Below are positions 1 through 5,458 of a stretch of 9,047 nucleotides of DNA, in pieces. The translations under genes were made by a program, and so were the position numbers. Origin of the DNA: an uncultured Clostridia bacterium (GTDB taxonomy: Bacteria > Bacillota > Clostridia > Oscillospirales > Acutalibacteraceae); NCBI GenBank assembly GCA_937920235.1, contig CALGUK010000036.1:1-9047 (forward strand). The letters are read 5' to 3'. Each line of letters begins with the position of its first letter. Within the stretch, counting starts at the first letter, position 1. The notes beneath the pieces are model-generated. The model saw nothing but the letters and a program-made list of their open reading frames with translations, made no database searches and was not told where the DNA came from.

Positions 1-52
1 CCCGACCTTTTGGTTCGTAGCCAAACACTCTATCCAGCTGAGCTACCGGCGC
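1..52 (-). tRNA. tRNA-Arg(ACG), 3' part cut off by window edge
   Basis: Reading the minus strand from 52 downward gives a 7-base acceptor strand GCGCCGG, then TA, a D arm (GCTC with a loop containing GG, closed by GAGT), and a 5-bp anticodon stem TTTGG/CCAAA around the loop CTACGAA. The anticodon ACG lies at 18-16, which reads arginine CGN codons after deamination of A34 to inosine. The variable loop AGGTC and the first bases of the T stem follow, and the window then ends. About 52 of roughly 77 bases are present, so the T arm and acceptor 3' strand cannot be checked. Confidence 0.93.
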
Positions 53-78
53 ATATGCGGACTTTTAACCGCCCGAAT

Positions 79-107
79 ATAATACCATTAGAATTCTAAA
101 AAGTCAA
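79..107 (-). promoter_or_regulatory. Promoter of the tRNA-Arg gene
   Basis: On the minus strand, TTGACT (107-102) and TATTAT (84-79) are separated by exactly 17 bases. Initiation would fall near 72, about 20 bases before the mature tRNA 5' end at 52. Both hexamers are near the sigma-70/SigA consensus. Confidence 0.75.
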
Positions 108-132
108 CAGTTTTTTAATTATTTTTTTCAAA

Positions 133-162
133 TTGACAACTAGTATTAAATAATGCTATCAT
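133..162 (+). promoter_or_regulatory. Promoter for the 155-aa hypothetical gene
   Basis: A perfect -35 TTGACA (133-138) is followed after 18 bases by TATCAT (157-162), which is preceded by TG at 154-155, giving an extended -10. Initiation would be near 169, so the leader is very short and the Shine-Dalgarno site (171-176) lies almost at the RNA 5' end. It lies back to back with the tRNA promoter. Confidence 0.7.
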
Positions 163-182
163 TATGTTAAGAGGTGAATATC

Positions 183-650
183 ATGAATCCTAATAATATT
201 TGGTACAGAGCAAAACAAGTTTCAATTCAAACATCAGATGATATTAAAGGTGGTTTTGATATTGGTTTTGATGACGAAATATCAGAAGAAATAAAAATAG
301 AGTTAAAGAACTTTATTTCTTGGGTTGAGAAAAACTTTAATTTGCCAATTACTTTATGGGTGGATTTTGAATATAAACATTATTTGAAAAAAAGTAATGG
401 TAAGCAAGTTGGGTATTTGTTTTATTGGTCGGATTTTGACACTTATCCTATTTTTGAGAATATTGATAATATTCCTGAAATTCGACTGCCCGTTAGAACA
501 GAAAAAAGTACCACGGAAGAAATACTTACTTCTTTTATTGAAGCGATAACTTGTTATTTTGCTTGGATTTGTAATGAAATTAGTGAAAGTTATATTCCGA
601 ATGAGGAAGAAGTTGAAGAAATTCTTCAAGAATATTTGAAAGTAGAATAA
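183..650 (+). CDS. Hypothetical acidic 155-aa protein
   Basis: I do not recognise a named family. The ATG at 183 is preferred over the in-frame GTG at 174, because GAGGTG at 171-176 is a good Shine-Dalgarno site 6 bases before the ATG and would overlap the GTG. The protein is soluble-looking and acidic, with no signal peptide or membrane segment, and ends in a Glu-rich tail (residues 141-155). It starts with an amphipathic helix-like stretch (34-52), then a segment rich in aromatic residues and Asp (58-92). A predicted helix at 112-130 ends in YFAWI. That helix resembles the HExxH helix of some small zincin-like proteins, but Glu120, Ala121 and Cys124 stand where His, Glu and His would be, so metalloprotease activity is not expected. 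The gene is monocistronic, with its own promoter and terminator, and is AT-rich. That it encodes a protein is fairly sure; its function is unknown. Confidence 0.8.
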   Translation: MNPNNIWYRAKQVSIQTSDDIKGGFDIGFDDEISEEIKIELKNFISWVEKNFNLPITLWVDFEYKHYLKKSNGKQVGYLFYWSDFDTYPIFENIDNIPEIRLPVRTEKSTTEEILTSFIEAITCYFAWICNEISESYIPNEEEVEEILQEYLKVE

Positions 651-653
651 CGA

Positions 654-682
654 AAAAGAGAGTACAATTCGTACTCTCTTTT
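654..682. terminator. Bidirectional terminator between convergent genes
   Basis: A 12-bp stem (654-665 with 671-682, core GAGAGTAC/GTACTCTC) closes a 5-base loop. The stem ends in A:T pairs, so each strand has a run of T at its 3' side. It begins 3 bases after the stop of the plus-strand gene and directly abuts the stop codon of the minus-strand decarboxylase (685-683), so one element serves both. Confidence 0.85.
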
Positions 683-2029
683 CTATTTCACAACCAAAAT
701 TTTATTTATGTTATATTTCTTAAACAACTCAATATGCTCATAAGTAATCTTTTCGCCACTTACTGCAATTGGTATAGCAGGGGGGCAAGATACAGTAGGA
801 CTTGCACAAACTCTGCCAACAGCTTTTTCAATGTTGATTTCTTCACATTCACTAAAAATCGCTTCACGAATTGTCATTACTCTTTCGCCAAATACAAAAC
901 TGATTGTATCTTCATTGTAATCTTCTTTTAAAGTTAGTTCAAGATTTTTGAAAGCGTTCTCAAGTTTTTTGAAATCTTCGTCTGTATTCTGTGGCGAAAT
1001 CATAAATACTACAAAATCGTCATCTGCATATTCAGGTTCTATTCCGTATTTTCTGAAATGCTCGGCAAAATTACCTTCGTATTCTGAAAAGTCTGCAGTA
1101 ATCTTTAATGGTTCATAAAATTGTGGGGTTGTAGTATTCCACACATCACATTCAATCATAATATGTGAGAGTTTTTCGCACTTTTCAGCACATTTTTTAA
1201 TATCTTCACAAATTTTTTCGTCAATGTATTTATTACACAAATCAAGTGATTGCAAAATAAGATATGATGGACTTGTTGAGCCAAAAATACTCATAGCATT
1301 TACTGCATTTTTTGAAAATCCGTATTTATCATTCTTTGCAATATGCAAATATCCACCACCTGTAAGCACAGGCAAAGTTTTGTGTGCTGAGTCGCAACAC
1401 ATATCTGCTCCAAGGCTTATTGGGTGCATATCTTGTGGGCAAAATTTCAAATAACTACCGTGAGCGTTGTCAACAAGCAAAGGAATATCATACTCCTTAC
1501 AAACCTTTGAAAGTTCAGGAATATTCGCCATTTTACCAAGATAATCTGGACTTGTTATATATACTGCAAAAGGTTTTCTATCGAGTTTTTCAAGTGCATT
1601 TCGTAATCTTTCAGCAGTAACCATAGAACTGCACAAACTTTGTGTACGGTTTGGATAAAGCCACTCAACATCTGCATCGAGCTTCGCAAGTGCATATATA
1701 AATGACTTGTGAGCATTTCGCCCTGCAAGTACAAATGGTCTTGTGCTTTTATCAGCTCGCAAATATGCGAGATATAGCATAGCGTTAATACTCTGACTTG
1801 AGCCACCTGCAGAGTAAACGGTTTTTGCAGTATCAAAAAGCAAAGTAGCATTTTCTTCACTTTTACGGATTATTCCGTCAGGTGCATATAGCTCATCAGC
1901 ACCTTTTATTTCGGTGATATCGGCTGATTCACAGCCTAAAAAGGACACGCCTTTATGACCCGGCATATGAAGTCGGGCAGTATTACTTTTAATGTAATTC
2001 TGCACAAAGTCAAAAATTGGTGTGTCCAT
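683..2029 (-). CDS. PLP-dependent Orn/Lys/Arg decarboxylase-family enzyme (divergent, short)
   Basis: Fold-type I PLP enzyme of 448 aa related to the SpeA/YaaO branch of Orn/Lys/Arg decarboxylases, which make polyamine precursors by releasing CO2 from a basic amino acid in the cytoplasm. Visible landmarks in order are HMPGHKG (21-27), GGSSQS (75-80, phosphate loop), His107 (expected to stack on the cofactor), DNAHG with Asp187 (pyridine nitrogen ligand), SAHK with the Schiff-base Lys217, and a C-terminal domain with CPPAIP (415-420) followed by GE. It is somewhat shorter than the usual 480-490 aa, and several motif positions differ from SpeA (DNAHGSY where I expect DEAHGAH; SSQS in the phosphate loop), so the substrate cannot be named. 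The start lies 11 bases after the maturase stop, with AAGGA overlapping that stop codon as the Shine-Dalgarno site, so the two are almost certainly co-transcribed. Its AT-rich composition and frequent CCA proline codons differ from the maturase. Confidence 0.85.
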   Translation of the reverse strand: MDTPIFDFVQNYIKSNTARLHMPGHKGVSFLGCESADITEIKGADELYAPDGIIRKSEENATLLFDTAKTVYSAGGSSQSINAMLYLAYLRADKSTRPFVLAGRNAHKSFIYALAKLDADVEWLYPNRTQSLCSSMVTAERLRNALEKLDRKPFAVYITSPDYLGKMANIPELSKVCKEYDIPLLVDNAHGSYLKFCPQDMHPISLGADMCCDSAHKTLPVLTGGGYLHIAKNDKYGFSKNAVNAMSIFGSTSPSYLILQSLDLCNKYIDEKICEDIKKCAEKCEKLSHIMIECDVWNTTTPQFYEPLKITADFSEYEGNFAEHFRKYGIEPEYADDDFVVFMISPQNTDEDFKKLENAFKNLELTLKEDYNEDTISFVFGERVMTIREAIFSECEEINIEKAVGRVCASPTVSCPPAIPIAVSGEKITYEHIELFKKYNINKILVVK

Positions 2030-2040
2030 TTTAATATTCC

Positions 2041-3414
2041 TTATTTATCGTAGTTTTCTGCTACTTGTATCATCACAGCGCATTCAATGCGCTTCTTGAA
2101 CAGCTCACAGCCGTATTTATATATTCCTGTGATTTTTCCTGTTGCATGGTATGAGTTAGCCGCACATCCGCCCGAACAATAAAGCTTTGCCCAGCAGTCG
2201 TTACATTCGGGTCTTGCATATGCATTGCAGAGCTTGAATTCATTCTGTATCTCTTTGTTGGTTACTCCGTCCCAAATGTTGCCGAGCAGATATTTTGTGT
2301 CACCGACAAACTGGTGGCAGGGATACAGGTCTCCCGCAGGGGTGACAGCCATATATTCCGTACCCGAACCGCATCCGGAAATTCTTTTATATATGCACGG
2401 TCCGTGAGTGAGGTCGAGCATATAGTGGTAAAATGTGAACGGATTGCCCTCTTTTTTACGCTTGATCATTTCTTTTGCAAGGATTTCATACTGATCGAAA
2501 AGTACGGGCAAGTCACTCTCGGTCAGCGCGGAAGCATCTTCCGGGGAACATACAACAGGCTCCATACTGAGTTCTGTAAAACCTAAATCCGCCATATGAA
2601 AAATATCGTTTGTAAAGTCGGTGTTGTTATGAGTGAACGTGCCTCTCATATAGTAGCTTTTGCCTTTACGACGCTTTACAAATTCCTGAAACTTGGGAAC
2701 AATGATATCATAGCTTCCGCGTCCCTGATAATCCTTGCGGAGTCTGTCGTGAACCTCACGCCTTCCGTCAAGGCTTAACACAACATTACTCATTTCTCTG
2801 TTGCAGAAATCGATGACATCATCGTCGACCAGTATTCCGTTGGTTGTAAGGGTAAAGCGGAAATTCTTGTTATGTATTTTCTCCTGAACGCGTGCATACG
2901 AGACAAGCTCCTTTACAACGTCCCAATTCATAAGCGGTTCTCCGCCGAAAAAGTCAACTTCAAGATTACGTCGAGTGCCAGAATTCTCAATAAGAAAATC
3001 AAGTGCACGTTTGCCCACTTCAAAACTCATTAAAGCACGTTCGCCGTGGTATTTACCCTGACTTGCAAAGCAGTATTCACAGTTAAGATTGCAAGTATGT
3101 GCCACATGAAGACAAAGAGCCTTGATTACCGTGTTTCTGTTTTTGAAGTCAAAAGCCATCCCTTCATAAGTGTCGGGGGTGAAAAGCTTACCTGCTTCTT
3201 CAAGACTCTTAACGTCTTCAATGCAGCCAAGAACGTCCTGCTCTGTGATATTTTCCTCAGAATATGTTTCAAGGATATATCTGACGATTTCGGGGTTGTC
3301 CTTGGTCTTATACATAGCTATAATGTCGTAAGCTACCTCATCAACCACGTGAACAGAACCGCTGCAGGTATCAAGGACTATGTTGTAACCGTTTAATTTG
3401 TATTGATGTACCAT
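2041..3414 (-). CDS. SCIFF peptide maturase, radical SAM/SPASM (CteB/ScfB-like)
   Basis: A 457-aa radical SAM enzyme expected to form Cys thioether cross-links in the SCIFF precursor encoded just upstream. Residues 1-80 look like the PqqD-like RiPP recognition domain that binds the leader. The radical SAM cluster motif CxxxCxxC is Cys108, Cys112 and Cys115 in CNLNCEYC; GGEP, associated with SAM binding, is at 157-160. The C-terminal SPASM/twitch region has Cys340, 348, 366, 404, 407, 413, 417 and 436, with CGSG at 348-351, enough ligands for two auxiliary [4Fe-4S] clusters. The start is taken at ATG 3414 (MVHQYKLNGYN), which matches the family N-terminus; a TTG at 3423 in the same frame is less likely. 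The Shine-Dalgarno site is weak (GAG at 3426-3424). Length and motifs match the thioether-forming SCIFF maturase family closely. It is GC-richer than its downstream neighbour. Confidence 0.95.
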   Translation of the reverse strand: MVHQYKLNGYNIVLDTCSGSVHVVDEVAYDIIAMYKTKDNPEIVRYILETYSEENITEQDVLGCIEDVKSLEEAGKLFTPDTYEGMAFDFKNRNTVIKALCLHVAHTCNLNCEYCFASQGKYHGERALMSFEVGKRALDFLIENSGTRRNLEVDFFGGEPLMNWDVVKELVSYARVQEKIHNKNFRFTLTTNGILVDDDVIDFCNREMSNVVLSLDGRREVHDRLRKDYQGRGSYDIIVPKFQEFVKRRKGKSYYMRGTFTHNNTDFTNDIFHMADLGFTELSMEPVVCSPEDASALTESDLPVLFDQYEILAKEMIKRKKEGNPFTFYHYMLDLTHGPCIYKRISGCGSGTEYMAVTPAGDLYPCHQFVGDTKYLLGNIWDGVTNKEIQNEFKLCNAYARPECNDCWAKLYCSGGCAANSYHATGKITGIYKYGCELFKKRIECAVMIQVAENYDK

Positions 3415-3434
3415 AAATAACAACTCATTTCAAT

Positions 3435-3466
3435 AAAAAACAGGTAATACAGTTACGCATTACCTG
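3435..3466 (-). terminator. Attenuator between SCIFF precursor and maturase
   Basis: In the minus-strand RNA an 8-bp stem CAGGTAAT/ATTACCTG (3466-3459 with 3448-3441) closes a 10-base loop and is followed directly by six U (3440-3435). This is an intrinsic terminator inside the operon, before the maturase start at 3414. Partial readthrough would give much precursor and little enzyme. Confidence 0.8.
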
Positions 3467-3490
3467 CTTTAAGCAATATAGTTTTAAAGC
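3466..3490 (-). repeat. Inverted repeat directly after the SCIFF stop codon
   Basis: GCTTTAA (3490-3484) and TTAAAGC (3472-3466) can pair around an 11-base loop. The stem begins at the base after the TAA and abuts the attenuator hairpin, sharing base 3466. It may shield the 3' end of the short precursor transcript; that role is an inference. Confidence 0.5.
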
Positions 3491-3640
3491 TTATTTGCTT
3501 TCGCAATTTTCGCACTGCTGATTAGCAACACCGCAAGATGTTTTACAAGCTGACTGGCAAGATGTCTGGCATTCGCCACAGCCACCCTTTTCTGCAGAAG
3601 CTGCAAGGTCTCTTGTTTCGATTGTTCTAATTCTTTCCAT
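3491..3640 (-). CDS. SCIFF (six-cysteines-in-forty-five) ranthipeptide precursor, 49 aa
   Basis: Precursor of a ribosomally made, thioether-bridged peptide, read from ATG 3640 to TAA 3493-3491. The leader (1-20) is charged, starting MERIRTIETRDL. The core has cysteines at 21, 24, 28, 32, 36, 43 and 46, with the family hallmark CGECQTSCQSACKTSC at 21-36. The Shine-Dalgarno AGGAG (3654-3650) is 9 bases before the ATG, and a near-consensus promoter lies upstream. The maturase gene follows on the same strand, as expected for the SCIFF pair. Two things differ from the usual family members I recall: a seventh cysteine (Cys46, in CENCESK) beyond the standard six, and Gly37 directly after the fifth Cys where Thr is usual and is the reported cross-link acceptor in CteA. 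No double-glycine protease site or dedicated exporter is visible nearby. Confidence 0.95.
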   Translation of the reverse strand: MERIRTIETRDLAASAEKGGCGECQTSCQSACKTSCGVANQQCENCESK

Positions 3641-3649
3641 AGTTAATAT

Positions 3650-3654
3650 CTCCT
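3650..3654 (-). promoter_or_regulatory. Ribosome binding site of the SCIFF precursor
   Basis: AGGAG on the minus strand, 9 bases before the ATG at 3640. It is clearly stronger than the site in front of the maturase, which fits higher production of precursor than enzyme. Confidence 0.75.
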
Positions 3655-3684
3655 GTCTGAATAATATCTAATGTTTACAAAAAA

Positions 3685-3713
3685 AGTATAGCACAAGCCG
3701 ATTTTACTGTCAA
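3685..3713 (-). promoter_or_regulatory. Promoter of the SCIFF operon
   Basis: On the minus strand a perfect TTGACA (3713-3708) and TATACT (3690-3685) are spaced by 17 bases, with TG placed for an extended -10. Initiation would be near 3678, giving a leader of about 38 bases. This is one of the strongest-looking promoters in the window. Confidence 0.85.
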
Positions 3714-3781
3714 GGGATATATTAATTTTGTTGTATTGACTTATATTTTTCGCGGTATGCTTCGGATTTAAAGAAGATGAA

Positions 3782-3979
3782 GTGTTAAAAAATTTCCTTA
3801 TGAAAGGAATAGGGATTATATTGTTGCTGTGTATAATCGAGAGAACATACAGGAAATTTATCCCGGAAGATATTGGAATATTAAATGATTACAGATACAT
3901 CTTTGTACTGTTGTTTTTACCTATAACATGCATTGCGATAATCGTATTTGAGATCAAGCTTAATAAACAAATCAATTAA
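3782..3979 (+). CDS. Small two-helix membrane protein, unknown function
   Basis: A 65-aa reading frame from GTG 3782; an internal ATG at 3800 (residue 7) is an alternative start. Residues 9-19 (GIGIILLLCII) form a short hydrophobic segment and residues about 40-57 a clear transmembrane helix; the charged stretch between (ERTYRKFIPED) would form the loop. There is no cleavable signal peptide. Purine-rich AAAGAAGATGAA lies just before the GTG but is only a mediocre Shine-Dalgarno site, and no convincing promoter was found: TTGACT at 3736-3741 lacks a properly spaced -10. In favour of a real gene are its hydrophobic pattern, the intrinsic terminator 28 bases after the stop, and the absence of a competing frame. 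It is divergent from the SCIFF operon, but a functional tie is only a guess. I do not recognise the family. Confidence 0.55.
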   Translation: MLKNFLMKGIGIILLLCIIERTYRKFIPEDIGILNDYRYIFVLLFLPITCIAIIVFEIKLNKQIN

Positions 3980-4006
3980 GAAATAGTTATACATAAAGCT
4001 TCTTTT

Positions 4007-4038
4007 ACTCCGACATTGATTTGTCGGAGTTTTCTTTT
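4007..4038 (+). terminator. Intrinsic terminator before the CLC gene
   Basis: A perfect 9-bp stem ACTCCGACA/TGTCGGAGT (4007-4015 with 4022-4030) with a 6-base loop is followed by TTTCTTTT. It closes the small membrane-protein transcript on the plus strand. Confidence 0.85.
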
Positions 4039-4058
4039 ACCCGACGGACAAAACATAC

Positions 4059-4087
4059 TTGATTTTCCCTTTTTAAAGTGATATATT
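4059..4087 (+). promoter_or_regulatory. Promoter of the CLC gene
   Basis: TTGATT (4059-4064) and TATATT (4082-4087) are 17 bases apart, and TG at 4079-4080 makes an extended -10. Initiation near 4094 leaves only about 24 bases before the ATG, too short for a riboswitch. Confidence 0.7.
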
Positions 4088-4117
4088 CTATACGGATTTT
4101 GAGCAGGGGGTAAGTAT

Positions 4118-5335
4118 ATGTCAATTAAAAACAAGATAAAAAAATATATACCCGACTTCTTGCGCGTGGTTGTTCTGAGTTTGGTTGCAGGTGTATTTTG
4201 CGGTATTGCGGGAGCACTGTTTGTCAAAAGTATTCAGTTTGTTACACAGCTCAGACAGCAACACGTATGGATTTTATATCTTTTGCCCTTGTTCGGATTA
4301 GCTGTTACCGTTCTTTACGGTGAATTGAAAACCGAGGGCACGGGAACAAACCACATCATCAAAAGTGTACGCACGGATAAACCTGTTACGCCGTTATTGG
4401 GAATAGCGGTTTTCGGCGGAACTGTATTATCTCATTTCGGAGGTGCCTCCGTCGGCCGTGAGGGTGCGGCTTTGCAAATCGGCGGAAGCGTAGGTGAGTT
4501 TCTTGCTGAAAGTTTCAAAATCTGTGAGGGTTTCCGCCGTATTCTCGTTATGAGCGGTATGAGTGCCTGCTTTTCCGCACTGTTCGGAACACCTCTGGCG
4601 GCATTTGTTTTTGTTCTTGAGGTTGTTCGGATCGGAAAGCGCTGCTTTGTTGCGATTATCCCGGTGTTTTTATCGAGTATAACAGCTTTTTTAACGGCAA
4701 ATAAGCTGGGAGTCGCTCCGGAAAGATTTCCCGTAAGCGAAATTCCGCAGTTCACATCCGGTATTGTGTGGAGATTTATCGTAATTACCGTTGCAGGTGC
4801 ATTGGTAAGTGAAATTTTTGTCTATGCTCTGCACTTCTCTGAAAAGGGATTTACAAGGCTTTTTAAAAATAAATATCTTCGGGTAGCAGTTGGCGGCATT
4901 GTTGTAATTTTGCTTACAAAATTTTTCGGCACAACCGATTATAACGGTGGCGGCATTGATATTATCCATCATATATTCACCGAGGGAAAGGTTGAATATG
5001 GGGCATTCCTGCTGAAGATAATATTCACGGCGGTCTCGGTCGGTGCAGGATATCGCGGAGGAGAGATTGTGCCAACGCTGTTCATAGGCGGAACTCTCGG
5101 CGGAACGGGAGCGTTATTGTTGGGACTTAATCCGGGATTCGGCGCGGCAATAGGAATAACCGCGTTGTTTTCGGGAGTGACAAATTGTCCGTTTGCAACT
5201 GTTTTTCTTGCTTGCGAAATGTTCGGAATTGAGGGAATAGGATATTATGTTGTTGCTTCGGCAATCAGCTTTGCACTTTCCGGTAAGGTAAGCCTTTATT
5301 CAGGCAGAAAACTTCCTTTTGTAAAAAATCATTGA
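4118..5335 (+). CDS. CLC-family anion channel/antiporter
   Basis: A 405-aa polytopic inner-membrane protein of the CLC family (chloride and related anions, as channels or anion/proton exchangers). AGGGGG at 4105-4110 is a strong Shine-Dalgarno site 7 bases before the ATG. The three ion-path motifs are recognisable but altered: GTGTN (74-78) where CLC-ec1 has GSGIP, GREGA (113-117) with gating Glu115 in place of GREGP, and GGEIVP (314-319) in place of GGxFxP. The PLAAFVFVLEVVR segment (159-171) aligns with PLAGILFIIEEMR of CLC-ec1, putting Glu168 at E202 and Val169 at the inner proton glutamate E203. There are no CBS domains, and the length fits short prokaryotic CLCs. The anion and the transport mode cannot be read from sequence. 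It has its own promoter and no clear terminator, so some readthrough into nadB is possible. Confidence 0.93.
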   Translation: MSIKNKIKKYIPDFLRVVVLSLVAGVFCGIAGALFVKSIQFVTQLRQQHVWILYLLPLFGLAVTVLYGELKTEGTGTNHIIKSVRTDKPVTPLLGIAVFGGTVLSHFGGASVGREGAALQIGGSVGEFLAESFKICEGFRRILVMSGMSACFSALFGTPLAAFVFVLEVVRIGKRCFVAIIPVFLSSITAFLTANKLGVAPERFPVSEIPQFTSGIVWRFIVITVAGALVSEIFVYALHFSEKGFTRLFKNKYLRVAVGGIVVILLTKFFGTTDYNGGGIDIIHHIFTEGKVEYGAFLLKIIFTAVSVGAGYRGGEIVPTLFIGGTLGGTGALLLGLNPGFGAAIGITALFSGVTNCPFATVFLACEMFGIEGIGYYVVASAISFALSGKVSLYSGRKLPFVKNH

Positions 5336-5458
5336 TATAAAAACAAGAGATATTTCTTCCATAAAATACTAAAAACATCTATTATTTTTGCAAAATATAT
5401 GGTAGGATAATATCTGTATAATTATGTATTTTCATTTTTGAAAGAAGATGAAGCTGAA
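5336..5458 (+). promoter_or_regulatory. Intergenic region with probable nadB operon promoter
   Basis: An AT-rich spacer with a perfect TATAAT at 5417-5422, directly preceded by TG. No good -35 sits at 16-18 bases; the nearest candidate, TTGCAA at 5388-5393, is too far away. Initiation would be near 5429. An inverted repeat AGATATT/AATATCT flanks the upstream part, but I cannot match it to a known NAD-repressor operator. No convincing terminator for the CLC gene is present. Confidence 0.45.

Noticed and set aside
3046..3396. 116-aa plus-strand frame opposite the maturase
   Set aside because: It is a shadow of a well-supported gene with intact motifs in the other strand; no ribosome binding site or recognisable domain.
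3415..3423. TTG start at 3423 for the SCIFF maturase
   Set aside because: It would add MLF before MVHQYKLNGYN, which already matches the family N-terminus, and GAG at 3426-3424 would directly abut the TTG, leaving no spacing.
3980..4117. Possible fluoride riboswitch before the CLC gene
   Set aside because: The promoter at 4059-4087 leaves only about 24 leader bases, the strong hairpin at 4007-4030 is upstream of it and ends in a U-tract, and I see no crcB-motif sequence.
5336..5416. Inverted repeat AGATATT/AATATCT as a NAD-repressor operator
   Set aside because: The arms are only 7 bp, AT-rich and about 50 bases apart, and do not match an operator I know; likely chance in an AT-rich spacer.
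3770..5453. Identical 13-mer AAAGAAGATGAAG at 3770-3782 and 5441-5453, each just before a start codon
   Set aside because: A low-complexity purine-rich word near ribosome-binding positions; no further similarity extends around it, so chance or weak Shine-Dalgarno function explains it.
5438..5458. Upstream TTG start for nadB adding seven residues
   Set aside because: No Shine-Dalgarno site precedes the TTG, and the ATG at 5459 gives the usual NadB N-terminus just before the FAD motif.
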